In this document: positions 16,723 to 24,894 of the stretch, piece after piece
Position numbering within the stretch: position 1 is the first letter of the stretch
Layout: the number at the start of each line of letters is the position of its first letter
Source: Nitrospirota bacterium
GTDB taxonomy: Bacteria > Nitrospirota > Nitrospiria > Nitrospirales > Nitrospiraceae
Length of the DNA stretch: 41,988 bases
NCBI GenBank assembly: GCA_018971525.1
Contig: JAGXAR010000029.1
Coordinates: 1-41,988, forward strand
Reading direction: 5' to 3'
The notes under the pieces: generated by a model
The model's database searches: none
Seen by the model: the letters and a program-made list of their open reading frames with translations, nothing else
Told to the model about the DNA's origin: nothing
Position numbers and translations under genes: made by a program

Positions 16723-17559
16723 ATGGCTCATAATCAGAACGCCGCCGAGAGTGCATTGGAAATCGACCGACTGGCCACACAGTTAGCCAAGGATCCTCAG
16801 TCGAAAGTTTTCATGCCGCTGGCCGAAGAGTACGGAAAGGTCGGTATGTGGCAAGAAGCCGCAGCCGTTCTGGAGGATGGCCTGAAATTCTATCCGGGTT
16901 TCATCACCGCCATGGTGGCACTCGGACGGGCCTACGACCACATGGGGCAGGCCACGAAGGCCAAGGCGATTCTGGAAGAATCCGTCAAGTTGAGCCCAGA
17001 AAACCTGCGCGCGCACCGGACATTGATCAAAATCTACACAGGCCAGGGGCTGAACGAATCGGCACTGCAATCCTGCGCCGTCATCCTGGCGGTCAACCCG
17101 CGGGATGAAGAAGCGCTCTCAGTCCAATCTGCTCTAGGTGGACTGCTGAAACAAAAGAAGGAACCGGGACGGCCAAAGCCAGCGGATCCAGTCGAGTTTA
17201 ACCTCTCCACGCAAAAGGCTACAGCATCGCCTGCTCCTGTCGAATTCAAGGTCCCCGCACCGGAGACGAGTACACCACCAGACAGACCGGGCTCAACGCC
17301 GGTCGAACCAGAGATCGCGTCTACCAACCCGCTTAATGTGGCAACGGAACTGATGGAGACGACCCTCCACAATCACGATCAGAGAGGCGAGCAGCTCGCG
17401 GACGCTGAACCGGATCCCCAAGCCGCCGACACTGAGGCAATGCCTCCTCCATTGCCTCATGCTGGAGTCGTGGCCCAGATGGAAGCCTGGCTTCGCACCA
17501 TTGAATCACGTCGTCGTGATCGCGACAACGTGAACGAGTCGGACCACAAAACTTCCTAA
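16723..17559 (+). CDS. TPR-repeat protein
   Basis: A 278-residue protein with about three tetratricopeptide repeats in residues 10-135: [20 protein letters not shown], then [20 protein letters not shown] and [19 protein letters not shown] (19-20 residues each), spaced at about 34. The rest (140-250) is rich in Pro, Thr and Ser and probably disordered, followed by a short predicted helix ([20 protein letters not shown]). No signal peptide, so it is cytoplasmic. TPRs scaffold protein contacts, but the partner is unknown. It starts 6 bases after coaBC and likely closes that operon; a strong promoter follows it. Confidence 0.85.
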   Translation: MAHNQNAAESALEIDRLATQLAKDPQSKVFMPLAEEYGKVGMWQEAAAVLEDGLKFYPGFITAMVALGRAYDHMGQATKAKAILEESVKLSPENLRAHRTLIKIYTGQGLNESALQSCAVILAVNPRDEEALSVQSALGGLLKQKKEPGRPKPADPVEFNLSTQKATASPAPVEFKVPAPETSTPPDRPGSTPVEPEIASTNPLNVATELMETTLHNHDQRGEQLADAEPDPQAADTEAMPPPLPHAGVVAQMEAWLRTIESRRRDRDNVNESDHKTS

Positions 17560-17573
17560 TATTTTTCGCACGT

Positions 17574-17602
17574 TTGACCGGTCTGGGGCGGACTGATACA
17601 AT
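17574..17602 (+). promoter_or_regulatory. strong sigma70-type promoter for aroQ-efp-accB-accC
   Basis: TTGACC (17574-17579), 17-base spacer, TACAAT (17597-17602), with TG at 17594-17595 as extended -10. RNA start near 17609. The 58-base leader holds a small hairpin (GAGGA-ATCA-TCCTC, 17626-17639) but no clear Shine-Dalgarno before ATG 17667. Confidence 0.8.
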
Positions 17603-17666
17603 GCCGCCCTGCTGGACCATTTCACGAGGAATCATCCTCACGTATCCAGTATTTGAACACAACGAC

Positions 17667-18167
17667 ATGTTACGAATACGAGTCTTACACGGTCCAAATC
17701 TGAATCTTCTCGGGACCAGGGAGCAGTCGATTTACGGGACCTTGTCCCTCGACGCACTGGACTCATCCATCACGAAGCTGGCGAAGGAGTTAGCAGTGAA
17801 GGTGGACCTGCGTCAGTCAAATAGCGAGGGTGAACTGGTCGCCTGGATTCAAGAGGCTCGGACTGGATACGACGGGCTTATCATTAATCCGGCCGCCTAT
17901 ACCCACACAAGCATCGCAATCCGGGATGCCATTGCGGCAGTAGGCCTGCCGACGGTTGAGGTGCATCTGTCCAATATTCATCAGCGGGAAGAATTTCGCC
18001 ATCGGTCCTATATTGCGGGAGTTGCTATCGGGCAGATTGCCGGCTTGGGTCCGACCGGCTATCTCCTCGCGCTCCGTGGGCTGCATGAACATCTGACCGC
18101 ATCCCGACCCCAGAGGAAGACGGCCGCCCCAGCGACATCGCGACGGGCGGCAAAAGGAACGAGATAA
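17667..18167 (+). CDS. aroQ: type II 3-dehydroquinate dehydratase
   Basis: Third step of the shikimate pathway: dehydrates 3-dehydroquinate to 3-dehydroshikimate; a cytoplasmic dodecamer in known members. The 166-residue protein has the opening [12 protein letters not shown], the flexible-lid tyrosine in [32 protein letters not shown], and the catalytic His region [14 protein letters not shown] basic tail follows the fold. ATG 17667 was chosen because the family starts directly at this strand; no strong ribosome site is visible. aroQ next to efp and accB/accC is a common bacterial arrangement (in many genomes with a peptidase gene between, absent here). Confidence 0.92.
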   Translation: MLRIRVLHGPNLNLLGTREQSIYGTLSLDALDSSITKLAKELAVKVDLRQSNSEGELVAWIQEARTGYDGLIINPAAYTHTSIAIRDAIAAVGLPTVEVHLSNIHQREEFRHRSYIAGVAIGQIAGLGPTGYLLALRGLHEHLTASRPQRKTAAPATSRRAAKGTR

Positions 18168-18214
18168 TTGCGGGGCCTGTCGAGCGACCTATTACAGCCT
18201 GAAGGGAGTACCGA

Positions 18215-18775
18215 GTGATTTCCACGACCGATTTTCGCGGTGGCGTGCGGCTCATGGTTGATAACCAGCCTTTTTATATCGTTGAGTTTCAACATGTAAA
18301 ACCAGGCAAGGGCGGAGCCTTCGTGCGCACCAAGCTCAAGAGCTATCTTTCAGGCAATGTCCTGGATCGTACCTTCCGATCCGGAGAACGGTTCGAGGAA
18401 CCGGATCTCGAAGAACGGACCATGCAATTCCTCTATGCGACCGATGACGCCTATACCTTTATGGACACGGAAACCTTCGAGCAACTGACGTTCGAAAAAG
18501 GCAAGCTCGGCGAAAATGCGGACCTCTTAAAAGAGAACATGACGGTGAAGATTCTCGTATACGAACATCGTCCGATCGACGTCGAGTTACCGAACTTTAT
18601 CGAACTGAAGGTCACCGATACCGAACCGGGTTTCCGCGGCGACACAGCCACAGGCGGCACCAAGCTCGCTACCCTAGAAACCGGCGCCACCATTAAGGTC
18701 CCGCTCTACCTGGAAACCGGGACCGTGATCAAGATCGATACCCGTACTCGAGAGTATGTGGAGCGCGTTCGGTGA
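18215..18775 (+). CDS. efp: translation elongation factor P
   Basis: Relieves ribosome stalling at polyproline stretches. The 186 residues form the three-barrel EF-P: domain I with the tip loop KPGKGGAF (Lys32 at the position modified in other bacteria), then the acidic middle domain and the C-terminal OB fold ending in [11 protein letters not shown]. Start is GTG 18215, 6 bases after AAGGGAG. No EpmA/EpmB-type modification genes are in the window, so the state of Lys32 is unknown. The stop overlaps the accB start (GTGA at 18772-18775). Confidence 0.95.
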   Translation: MISTTDFRGGVRLMVDNQPFYIVEFQHVKPGKGGAFVRTKLKSYLSGNVLDRTFRSGERFEEPDLEERTMQFLYATDDAYTFMDTETFEQLTFEKGKLGENADLLKENMTVKILVYEHRPIDVELPNFIELKVTDTEPGFRGDTATGGTKLATLETGATIKVPLYLETGTVIKIDTRTREYVERVR

Positions 18776-19344
18776 GCAAACAGAGGTCCAGCAAGTCGAG
18801 GAAACGAGGGTCGCCGATCATCTTGCCTCAGGCCTTTGCCGCAAACCAGAGTGGGCAAGGCACGCCTTTGCTGTCCGGACAACAGACCAAGCACATCCAA
18901 GAACTGATTGATCTGCTCAAAAAGAACAACCTGACCGAACTGGAACTGGAGCGCGAAGGCCTCAGGATCCGTGTGCGATACGAAATCGGGGTCAGAACGA
19001 TTACGACCACTGTCCCGGAACAGGGGATGTCCGTCTCGACCTCAGCCTCTCAACCGCCCGCCGCAGCCGGCACCCAGACCGAAGACACGACGGGCATGAT
19101 CACCATCGCGTCCCCGATCGTCGGGACGTTCTATCGGTCCCCCTCGCCGGACGCCGACCCCTATGTTGAAGAAGGCGATTACGTAAAAAAGGGACAGGTC
19201 CTGTGCATCGTCGAAGCGATGAAGCTGATGAACGAAATCGAGTCAGAGGTGGATGGGCGGGTCACGAAAATTCTGGCTGAAAGCACCAAGCCGGTGGAGT
19301 ATGGCCAGGCGCTCTTCCTCGTCGATCCGACAGCCACGCCCTAA
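18772..19344 (+). CDS. accB: biotin carboxyl carrier protein of acetyl-CoA carboxylase
   Basis: Carries the biotin that moves CO2 from AccC to the carboxyltransferase in the first step of fatty acid synthesis. The 190-residue protein has a basic N-terminal leader, a helical region ([20 protein letters not shown]), a Pro/Ala/Thr-rich linker and a C-terminal biotinyl domain with EAMKLMNE, where Lys151 is the biotin site. The GTG start overlaps the efp stop, implying translational coupling; the product is about 30 residues longer than usual at the N-terminus, so a later start is possible. The next gene is accC. Confidence 0.93.
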   Translation: MSKQRSSKSRKRGSPIILPQAFAANQSGQGTPLLSGQQTKHIQELIDLLKKNNLTELELEREGLRIRVRYEIGVRTITTTVPEQGMSVSTSASQPPAAAGTQTEDTTGMITIASPIVGTFYRSPSPDADPYVEEGDYVKKGQVLCIVEAMKLMNEIESEVDGRVTKILAESTKPVEYGQALFLVDPTATP

Positions 19345-19377
19345 CCCTCTTCCCTCGACCCACATCGGAGTACTCGC

Positions 19378-20718
19378 GTGTTCAAGAAAGTGTTGATAGC
19401 CAATCGCGGTGAGATCGCGCTCCGGGTGATTCGTGCCTGTAAGGAACTCGGCATTAAGACCGTGGCGATCTTTTCAGAGGCCGATGCAGCGAGCCTCCAT
19501 GTACGCGCCGCCGACGAGAAAGTCTGCGTCGGGCCTCCCGACGCCGCCCTCAGCTACCGAAATATTCCCAACGTCCTGAGCGCAGCCGAGATCACCGGGG
19601 CGGACGCCATCCATCCCGGCTACGGATTCCTCTCCGAGAATGCCCACTTCGCTGAAGTCTGCGAATCCATCGGCGTCAAATTCATCGGCCCCACCTCCGA
19701 ACACATCGCCCTCCTGGGCGACAAAGCCAAAGCGCGTGAAATCGTGGCCCGCCGAGGCTTACCCGTCACACCCGGCAGCCCCGGTGAGCTGAAGAGCGAA
19801 CAGGAAGCCCTCGCAGCCGCCACCAAGATCGGCTATCCCGTCATCATCAAAGCCTCGTCCGGCGGGGGAGGGCGCGGCATGCGCGTCGTGAACAAGGCCG
19901 AAGATCTCGCGCGCGCATTTCAAGCCGCGCAGGCCGAAGCGAAGACGACGTTCGGCAACGATGCCGTCTATCTCGAACGATATTTTCTCGAGCCCCGCCA
20001 TATCGAAGTCCAGATTGCCGCCGACCATCGTGGGCATGTGGTGCATCTCGGCGAGCGTGACTGCTCGATCCAACGCCGCCATCAGAAGCTTCTCGAAGAA
20101 ACGCCGTCGCCAGCCGTCGACGAGAAACTCCGCCGGGAGATCTGCCGCGTCGCCGTCGAAGCCGTCAAAGCCGTGCACTACCGGAATGTCGGCACCGTCG
20201 AGTTCCTGCTCGACAAGGACCACAACTTCTTCTTCATGGAAGTGAACACCCGCATCCAGGTGGAACATGCGATCACCGAAATGGTGACCGGCATCGATCT
20301 CATCAAGGAGCAAGTCCGGCTCGCGGACGGGCAATCCCTTTCGTTCAAACAGCAAGACATCAAGCTCAGCGGGCACAGTCTCGAATGTCGCATCAACGCC
20401 GAAGACCCGGAGAGGTTTACGCCTTGTCCTGGAATGATCACGAAATACCGCGCGCCTGGCGGATTCGGTGTGCGCGTCGATTCAGCGATGGAATCGAACA
20501 TGATGGTCGTCCCGTTCTATGATTCGATGATCGCCAAGATCATCACCCATGGGCGTGACCGGCAAGAAGCCATCGCGCGCATGCGCCGAGCTCTCGACGA
20601 ATTCGTAATCGAAGGCATCAAGACGACCATTCCGCTGCACAAACGCATCCTCAACGACCCCGACTTTCAAAAGGGCTACGTCTCCACCACCTTCCTCGAA
20701 CGATTCCTCGCCAGTTAA
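19378..20718 (+). CDS. accC: biotin carboxylase subunit of acetyl-CoA carboxylase
   Basis: ATP-dependent carboxylation of biotin on AccB using bicarbonate. The 446 residues have the family's full length: N-terminal IANRGEIALRVIRAC, the ATP-grasp glycine loop GGGGRGMR (from 162), the metal/ATP ligands Glu288 and Asn290 in EVNTRIQVEH, and the C-terminal domain with LECRINAEDP. Start is GTG 19378 behind a GGAG. It is the last gene of the plus-strand run; the carboxyltransferase genes accA and accD are not in the window. Bases 19500-20700 are strikingly C-rich in third positions compared with neighbours. Confidence 0.95.
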   Translation: MFKKVLIANRGEIALRVIRACKELGIKTVAIFSEADAASLHVRAADEKVCVGPPDAALSYRNIPNVLSAAEITGADAIHPGYGFLSENAHFAEVCESIGVKFIGPTSEHIALLGDKAKAREIVARRGLPVTPGSPGELKSEQEALAAATKIGYPVIIKASSGGGGRGMRVVNKAEDLARAFQAAQAEAKTTFGNDAVYLERYFLEPRHIEVQIAADHRGHVVHLGERDCSIQRRHQKLLEETPSPAVDEKLRREICRVAVEAVKAVHYRNVGTVEFLLDKDHNFFFMEVNTRIQVEHAITEMVTGIDLIKEQVRLADGQSLSFKQQDIKLSGHSLECRINAEDPERFTPCPGMITKYRAPGGFGVRVDSAMESNMMVVPFYDSMIAKIITHGRDRQEAIARMRRALDEFVIEGIKTTIPLHKRILNDPDFQKGYVSTTFLERFLAS

Positions 20719-21133
20719 CGCATCACGCGACGCGGTCATCTTCTCTTTGCGCTGTTTGCCACCCCCTTGTCTGGAATAGTGTGTCACCGGCCTCGACGCT
20801 CCAGTTTAGTGAGGCTCGGGGAATAGACTGGAGCGCATCCTGCGACAGGTGGTAGGCAAAACAATTTTGGTCACTGCTAAAAGCGGCCTCATTCAACTGT
20901 TTACACGGAGTGAGTCCCCTCCAAGAACCGCTCCCTGTGTAGACCATGCAACTGTGTTGAAAACACGCTGACAACTTCAAAAATTATGGAAGCGGGCTTC
21001 TCTCCCACTGCGCTCTCCCCAATGTCTCGGTCGCAAGGCAAAACCCCAGTGGCCCACTTGCTCAAGACATCAGTTAAACAGGCCACATTCTGCTGAGGCC
21101 TAAGGTCTTCCCTCCACAGCACAGTCGTGGAAC

Positions 21134-21142
21134 TGTGCATAA
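21134..21142 (-). promoter_or_regulatory. DnaA-box-like site
   Basis: Minus strand reads TTATGCACA, a perfect match to the DnaA-box consensus TTWTNCACA. Confidence 0.4.
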
Positions 21143-21358
21143 GTGGTGTTTTTTTCGATGCACCCCACATTAGGACGTCCGCTTCAAATAGGAAATCAGC
21201 TCAGAAGCGCCACGGAACCACAGATGGTGGAAAAAGAAAAGATTGATCCGTCAAGCCACAAAATATGGGGGATACAGCGGACAGGCCACAATGCCCACTT
21301 TTTAGGCAAACTGCTACTAGGTCTCTCAGCGTCGGCCATTTTTCACGCGACAAGCCTC

Positions 21359-21379
21359 TCATCCACAGAGTTATCCACA
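21359..21379 (+). promoter_or_regulatory. tandem DnaA-box-like sites
   Basis: TCATCCACA (21359-21367, one mismatch) and TTATCCACA (21371-21379, perfect) lie as direct repeats 12 bases apart (start to start), each followed by GA or GAG. A more degenerate inverted copy (TGTGGAAGT) follows at about 21386. Confidence 0.45.
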
Positions 21380-21429
21380 GAAGCTGTGGAAGTGAACAGC
21401 ACGTCTGCCTCGTGCAGGGGGAGACAGGC

Positions 21430-21735
21430 ATGAAGAGCATGCAGAACTTCTAGACCTTGAGCCCTATCCTCCCTTCCGCGTTACAATCGAACTGCGGAGG
21501 CAATCTCTTCAGCCTGGCCGGTCAGTATGCGCCCTATAACTCGTTGGACCCTTGCCGGACCTGGTCGCAAGACAATCCCTTCAACCCCGCCAATCGCTAT
21601 CACCCCGCTTACTCTTTCAACGAGACACTCAGGCAAAAGAAGTTGTCAATGATTATGGTTGAGCAGGAACAGAGACGGTTGGCGTTTTGGAGGGAACGTA
21701 TTCCCGATGGCGGGCTCTGTAAGAGAGAGACGTGA
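21430..21735 (+). pseudogene. possible decayed gene with Asn/Pro-rich motif
   Basis: An ATG at 21430 follows GGGGGAG (21417-21423) at 6 bases but meets an in-frame TAG at 21451-21453; the same frame then stays open to 21735. The later part has a repetitive flavour (YAPYNSL, DNPFNPANRYHPAYSFN) as in low-complexity secreted proteins, followed by a charged stretch. The only start after the TAG is a TTG at 21457 with no ribosome site. It may be a broken gene or chance. Confidence 0.3.
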
Positions 21736-21747
21736 CTGGAGGGAATG

Positions 21748-22023
21748 CTATTTCATCTGCTTCGCCGGTTCTTGAGATGACGATTTTTCCGGTCCCTTCT
21801 CTGTGATCTTCTTGACCGCGTTTCCGATTGCAGGCCCGATCTTGGGAATCTCTTTCTCGATATTCTGGGCCGCGCTCTTCAGCCCTCGTCCGAGGTCTTC
21901 CACCGTGATGCCTTTGCTCTCCTCTGCTTTGCGATTCTCGGCAGAAGTCGATGAGGCTGCGGCGGCTGCCTGTGTAAGCCCTAAAACCAAAAGAGCCGAT
22001 ATGATGATGACCATCCATTGCAT
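21748..22023 (-). CDS. small secreted protein of unknown function
   Basis: A 91-residue protein with a clear signal peptide (residues 1-23, cleavage near AAA-SS) and a mature part of about 68 residues that is highly charged and probably helical: GRGLKSAAQNIEKEIPKIGPA, then AVKKITEKGPEKSS. The mature part is amphipathic and lysine-rich. GAGAGG lies 7 bases before the ATG. I do not recognise the family. It stands alone, facing the decayed reading frame at 21430-21735. Confidence 0.72.
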   Translation of the reverse strand: MQWMVIIISALLVLGLTQAAAAASSTSAENRKAEESKGITVEDLGRGLKSAAQNIEKEIPKIGPAIGNAVKKITEKGPEKSSSQEPAKQMK

Positions 22024-22369
22024 GAGACACCTCTCTGTTTCACAAACTATACCATGGGCGGAGCTCTTCTTCTCGGAAGGGTAGTGGAAACATATCGCGG
22101 GACTTCTTACCCCGAGTAGAGGGGGCTATTGTGCCGTCCAGAACAACTGTACGGGCTTCGGATCGAGTGATGCAACAACCGGAACATTCAGAGTTTCCCA
22201 GGATCGACATCGCTGGAGTGTTGGAGAGATGAGACGTCGCGCACCTCTCGCGTAAAAGAGTTGAATCACTCGTGCACAAGAACGCAAAGGGAAGGATATC
22301 GTAGCGCGCAAAAGTCCAGCTTTCTCCTACTAGCGACTAACCGCTCGTTCAAGCTAGAATGTCTGCCTC
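22024..22369. other. non-coding gap between secreted protein and thiE
   Basis: 346 bases without a supported gene. A TAGAAT at 22355-22360 sits only 9 bases before the thiE ATG and could be a -10 for a nearly leaderless message; the matching -35 (TAGCGA, 22331-22336) is poor. No TPP riboswitch (THI box) is recognisable. Confidence 0.4.
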
Positions 22370-23026
22370 ATGAATCCCGCGCGTCCTCACTCCCTCTCAG
22401 GCCTCTTCATCATTCTCGATCCGTCGGTCTGTCCAGCGCGCCCCTTGGTCGAGGTGCTGACGGCTGCGGCCGAGGCCGGTGCCTCGCTCTTTCAATATCG
22501 CAACAAGACCGCATCAATGAAAGAAGCCTACGTGGAAGCCTTGGCACTCCGACAAGCTGCTGCAAAGACAGGGGCTCTCTTCATCGTAAACGATCGCTGC
22601 GACTTGGCCGTGGCCGTTGATGCAGATGGCGTGCATCTGGGACAGGGAGACTTGCCGCTCGACTTGGCGAGGAAGGTGATGGGACCGGACAAGCTGATCG
22701 GGATCTCCACTCACAATTCCGACCAGGTGCGGGAGGCCACCGCCGGGAAGCCGGACTATCTTGGCTTTGGTCCAATCTTCACACCCGGTTCCAAACAGGA
22801 CCACGACCCGGTGGTTGGAATTGAAGGGTTACGCTCGATGCGCAGCCTCACGTCGTTGCCCGTCTTTGCGATTGGTGGCATTCAGATGGAGCAAGTCGGG
22901 GCGGTCATGAACGCGGGAGCTGACGGGGTGGCGGTCATCTCAGCGATCTTGAAGGCAGCAGATATCCGAGAGGCCGTCAGGGGGTTTCTCTCCCGCATGC
23001 TGACACCAGCCTCGCCAGCTTCGTGA
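22370..23026 (+). CDS. thiE: thiamine-phosphate synthase
   Basis: Joins the pyrimidine and thiazole halves of thiamine into thiamine phosphate. The 218-residue TIM barrel shows FQYRNK (phosphate/pyrophosphate loop), VNDRCDLA, DGVHLGQGDLP, the GIS-H motif and YLGFGPIF, ending with FAIGGI and AGADGVAVISAI. There is no Shine-Dalgarno before the ATG. Other thi genes are not nearby. Its 3' end overlaps the convergent bioD by 50 bases (22977-23026). Confidence 0.93.
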   Translation: MNPARPHSLSGLFIILDPSVCPARPLVEVLTAAAEAGASLFQYRNKTASMKEAYVEALALRQAAAKTGALFIVNDRCDLAVAVDADGVHLGQGDLPLDLARKVMGPDKLIGISTHNSDQVREATAGKPDYLGFGPIFTPGSKQDHDPVVGIEGLRSMRSLTSLPVFAIGGIQMEQVGAVMNAGADGVAVISAILKAADIREAVRGFLSRMLTPASPAS

Positions 23027-23747
23027 TTGGCGCTGTCTCCGCGAGACGAATTAGGCCTTCATTCCAGTTGCGATTCACGCTCGGGCTGTAGGGGAGAGGT
23101 CCCACCACGGGAACCCCGGCAAGCCGACGAAGTAGGTTCACGGTCGATTGTTCCTGCGCCCGAGCTGTATTCGTATGCACTGGTCGAAGCTGATTCAAGA
23201 CCAATGCCAGGATCGGGATTTTTTTCTTGCGGAGCGCGTGAAGCGTCAACAACGCGTGATTGATTCCCCCCAAACCCGACTGTCCGACCACGATGGCAGG
23301 GAGTCGCAAGCGCTGCACTAGGTCCAATACATCGGCCGTTCCCGTGATCGGCACATGCACCCCGCCGACGCCTTCAACCATCACAAGCGCATGTTTTTTA
23401 CGCAGGGCACGGAAGGCTCGTAGGATGGTGGCCACTTGCACGGTCGTTCCTTCCGCTCGTGCGGCAGAGAGCGGGGCCACTGGAAGTCGAAAGACATAAG
23501 GACAGACTTCTACAATCGGATCATGGCTTCCAGCCGCTCTTCGTAGCCGCGCTCCATCAGACTGAGCCTTGGTCGATCGCGAAACCCCTGTCTCAATCGG
23601 CTTCATGACGCCCACATCGATTCCCCGTTGAGTCAGACGCGCAACGAGCGCAGAAGTGACGAGTGTTTTCCCGACACCCGTATCGGTCGCAGTGACAAAG
23701 ATCCCTCGCAGGCTGGAATCGTTAGTTTTTTGTTTAGTTCGTCTCAT
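22977..23747 (-). CDS. bioD: dethiobiotin synthetase
   Basis: ATP-dependent closure of the ureido ring that makes dethiobiotin from 7,8-diaminononanoate and CO2, the step before BioB. The 256-residue protein has the P-loop TDTGVGKT (21-28), MKPIETG, and VEGVGGVHVP. ATG 23747 is preceded by AGGA at 9 bases; longer starts would run into the repeat element at 23759. The gene stands apart from other biotin genes; its product would support the biotin-dependent AccB in this window. The C-terminus (LARLVSACGRETP) is encoded in the overlap with thiE. Confidence 0.92.
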   Translation of the reverse strand: MRRTKQKTNDSSLRGIFVTATDTGVGKTLVTSALVARLTQRGIDVGVMKPIETGVSRSTKAQSDGARLRRAAGSHDPIVEVCPYVFRLPVAPLSAARAEGTTVQVATILRAFRALRKKHALVMVEGVGGVHVPITGTADVLDLVQRLRLPAIVVGQSGLGGINHALLTLHALRKKKIPILALVLNQLRPVHTNTARAQEQSTVNLLRRLAGVPVVGPLPYSPSVNRNWNEGLIRLAETAPITKLARLVSACGRETP

Positions 23748-23758
23748 AGATTGGATCC

Positions 23759-23986
23759 TAGCAGGCTGCGGAAAAACTATGTTGGCACGGTTGAACTTCG
23801 ATGGTCCGCACATGTGGCACAAGAGGAGAACACTCCGGCAGGATAGCGGAGCGAGACAAGGGGGACGAGCGAAGCGGGCGAAACGTGGTGGAAATCCAAT
23901 CTGTCCCCGTCGCGGCTTTCTCGCATGTTTCGCGCTTCACGCGACACAGTCTGTGGCCGATGGCGGACTTTTTCCGCATCCTGCTA
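23759..23986. mobile_element. MITE-like inverted-repeat element, copy B of the TAGCAGG family
   Basis: A 228 bp element with 19 bp terminal inverted repeats matching at 17 of 19 positions: TAGCAGGCTGCGGAAAAAC (23759-23777) and, at 23968-23986, the reverse complement of TAGCAGGATGCGGAAAAAG. The first 87 bases are related to the right arm of copy A and to that of copy C. The interior holds smaller inverted motifs (GCGAAACG / GTTTCGCG). It fills the gap between bioD and the dehydrogenase: the dehydrogenase stop codon TAG is the outermost triplet of the element, and the bioD start is 11 bases beyond the other end. No transposase. Confidence 0.75.
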
Positions 23987-24742
23987 TAGGATTCGACTAT
24001 CACAGTTCCATACCTGTCCCGACAAATCGTTGAGTTGCGCCAGATGCAAGACCGTCTTGGCAACTTCCTCTCGTGACGGTGGCCGGCCCAACGCATGGCC
24101 TTTCCAATAATCGCCTTCCGGCATGGCCGCTTCTGACAATCCCGTCTTCTGCCAGCCGGGCAATAGGAGATTCACACGAACGTTGCCCGCTCCCCATTCT
24201 TGGGCTGCTGTGTTCACCAGACCGACAAGACCGGCTTTTGACGACGCATAGGCGGCTTGTCCCGTTGAGCCATGGAACCCGGCATGCGATCCAATCACGA
24301 CGATTGACCCGCCGCCTCGAGCGAGGAGGGGAGGGGCCATGGCGCGGAGACAGTGAAATGTTCCCGTTAGATTCGTGGCCAACATCTCGGCCCAATCTAC
24401 TTCATGCTGCCGAAGAAGGAGATGGCTCCCTCCGATTCCGGCATTGCAGATGAACACCGACGGCATAGGTGTCCGGCGGCAGGAGGCTTCCACCATCTGC
24501 TGCACCGCATGTGATTCGCGAATATCGGCTTCGTAGAGCGCCCCGGTTCCACCGACGGCCACCACTTGCGTGAGCGTGTTCTCGGCAGCCGCCTTGTTTC
24601 GATGGTAATGGACCCCGACAGACCAGCCGGCCGCCGCAAAGGCCAGGCTGATCGCGCGACCAATCGCTCCGGACGCACCGGTCACAAGGACCGAATGTTT
24701 GGATTCGCTTGCCGGATCGCGAGCAGTGCTCAGCATCGTCAT
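23984..24742 (-). CDS. short-chain dehydrogenase/reductase, FabG-like
   Basis: A 252-residue NAD(P)-dependent oxidoreductase with the classical SDR set: TGASGAIG (21-28), NAG (100-102), Asn124, Ser152, Tyr165 and Lys169 (YxxxK), so it should be active. The residues after beta2 (HYHRNK) suggest NADP preference. Substrate cannot be read from sequence; a 3-oxoacyl-ACP reductase role in fatty acid or pimeloyl-chain synthesis is possible since bioD is the next gene on the same strand. The TAG stop is contributed by the end of the repeat element. GAGAGG lies 9 bases before ATG 24742. Confidence 0.85.
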   Translation of the reverse strand: MTMLSTARDPASESKHSVLVTGASGAIGRAISLAFAAAGWSVGVHYHRNKAAAENTLTQVVAVGGTGALYEADIRESHAVQQMVEASCRRTPMPSVFICNAGIGGSHLLLRQHEVDWAEMLATNLTGTFHCLRAMAPPLLARGGGSIVVIGSHAGFHGSTGQAAYASSKAGLVGLVNTAAQEWGAGNVRVNLLLPGWQKTGLSEAAMPEGDYWKGHALGRPPSREEVAKTVLHLAQLNDLSGQVWNCDSRIL

Positions 24743-24768
24743 GGTTCGTCGCCTCTCATAGGCATGAG

Positions 24769-24797
24769 ATTATGGGTGGGATATTGAGTGAAGGCAA
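24769..24797 (-). promoter_or_regulatory. sigma70-type promoter for the SDR gene
   Basis: Minus strand: TTGCCT (complement of 24792-24797), 17-base spacer, CATAAT (complement of 24769-24774). RNA start near 24762, about 20 bases before the ATG. It could also drive bioD if the repeat between them is read through. Confidence 0.6.
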
Positions 24798-24894
24798 GTC
24801 TGCTGACGCAACATAGCTCTCCTCCTTCCCTTGCCGCCTCCAGGATTCCTATGGTACGGTCACCGCATCGTTCAACCAGTGGAGGACCTCGCGC

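Larger units (their letters stand above)
20719..21429. other. long non-coding stretch with DnaA-box-like sites
   Basis: About 710 bases without a convincing gene; the open frames here have no ribosome site and no protein-like composition. Visible structure: a 9 bp stem (20797-20805 with 20827-20835), a T7 run at 21150-21156, two perfect matches to the DnaA-box consensus TTWTNCACA (21134-21142 on minus, 21371-21379 on plus) and a near match at 21359-21367. It could hold an untracked small RNA, but no known RNA motif is recognisable. Confidence 0.4.

Noticed and set aside
20719-21429. Chromosome replication origin
   Set aside because: Only two perfect DnaA boxes, no dnaA/dnaN nearby, and the long gene run points towards rather than away from the site. 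Kept only as a DnaA-box-like cluster.
20723-21440. Several 75-100 codon frames on both strands in the gap after accC
   Set aside because: They overlap one another, have no ribosome sites and an unlikely amino-acid composition; treated as non-coding.
22024-22369. TPP riboswitch before thiE
   Set aside because: No CUGAGA-type THI-box core could be found in the 346 bases before thiE.
23756-24110. Protein-coding frames across the bioD-SDR gap
   Set aside because: The region is a terminal-inverted-repeat element; the frames there are by-products of its GC-rich interior.
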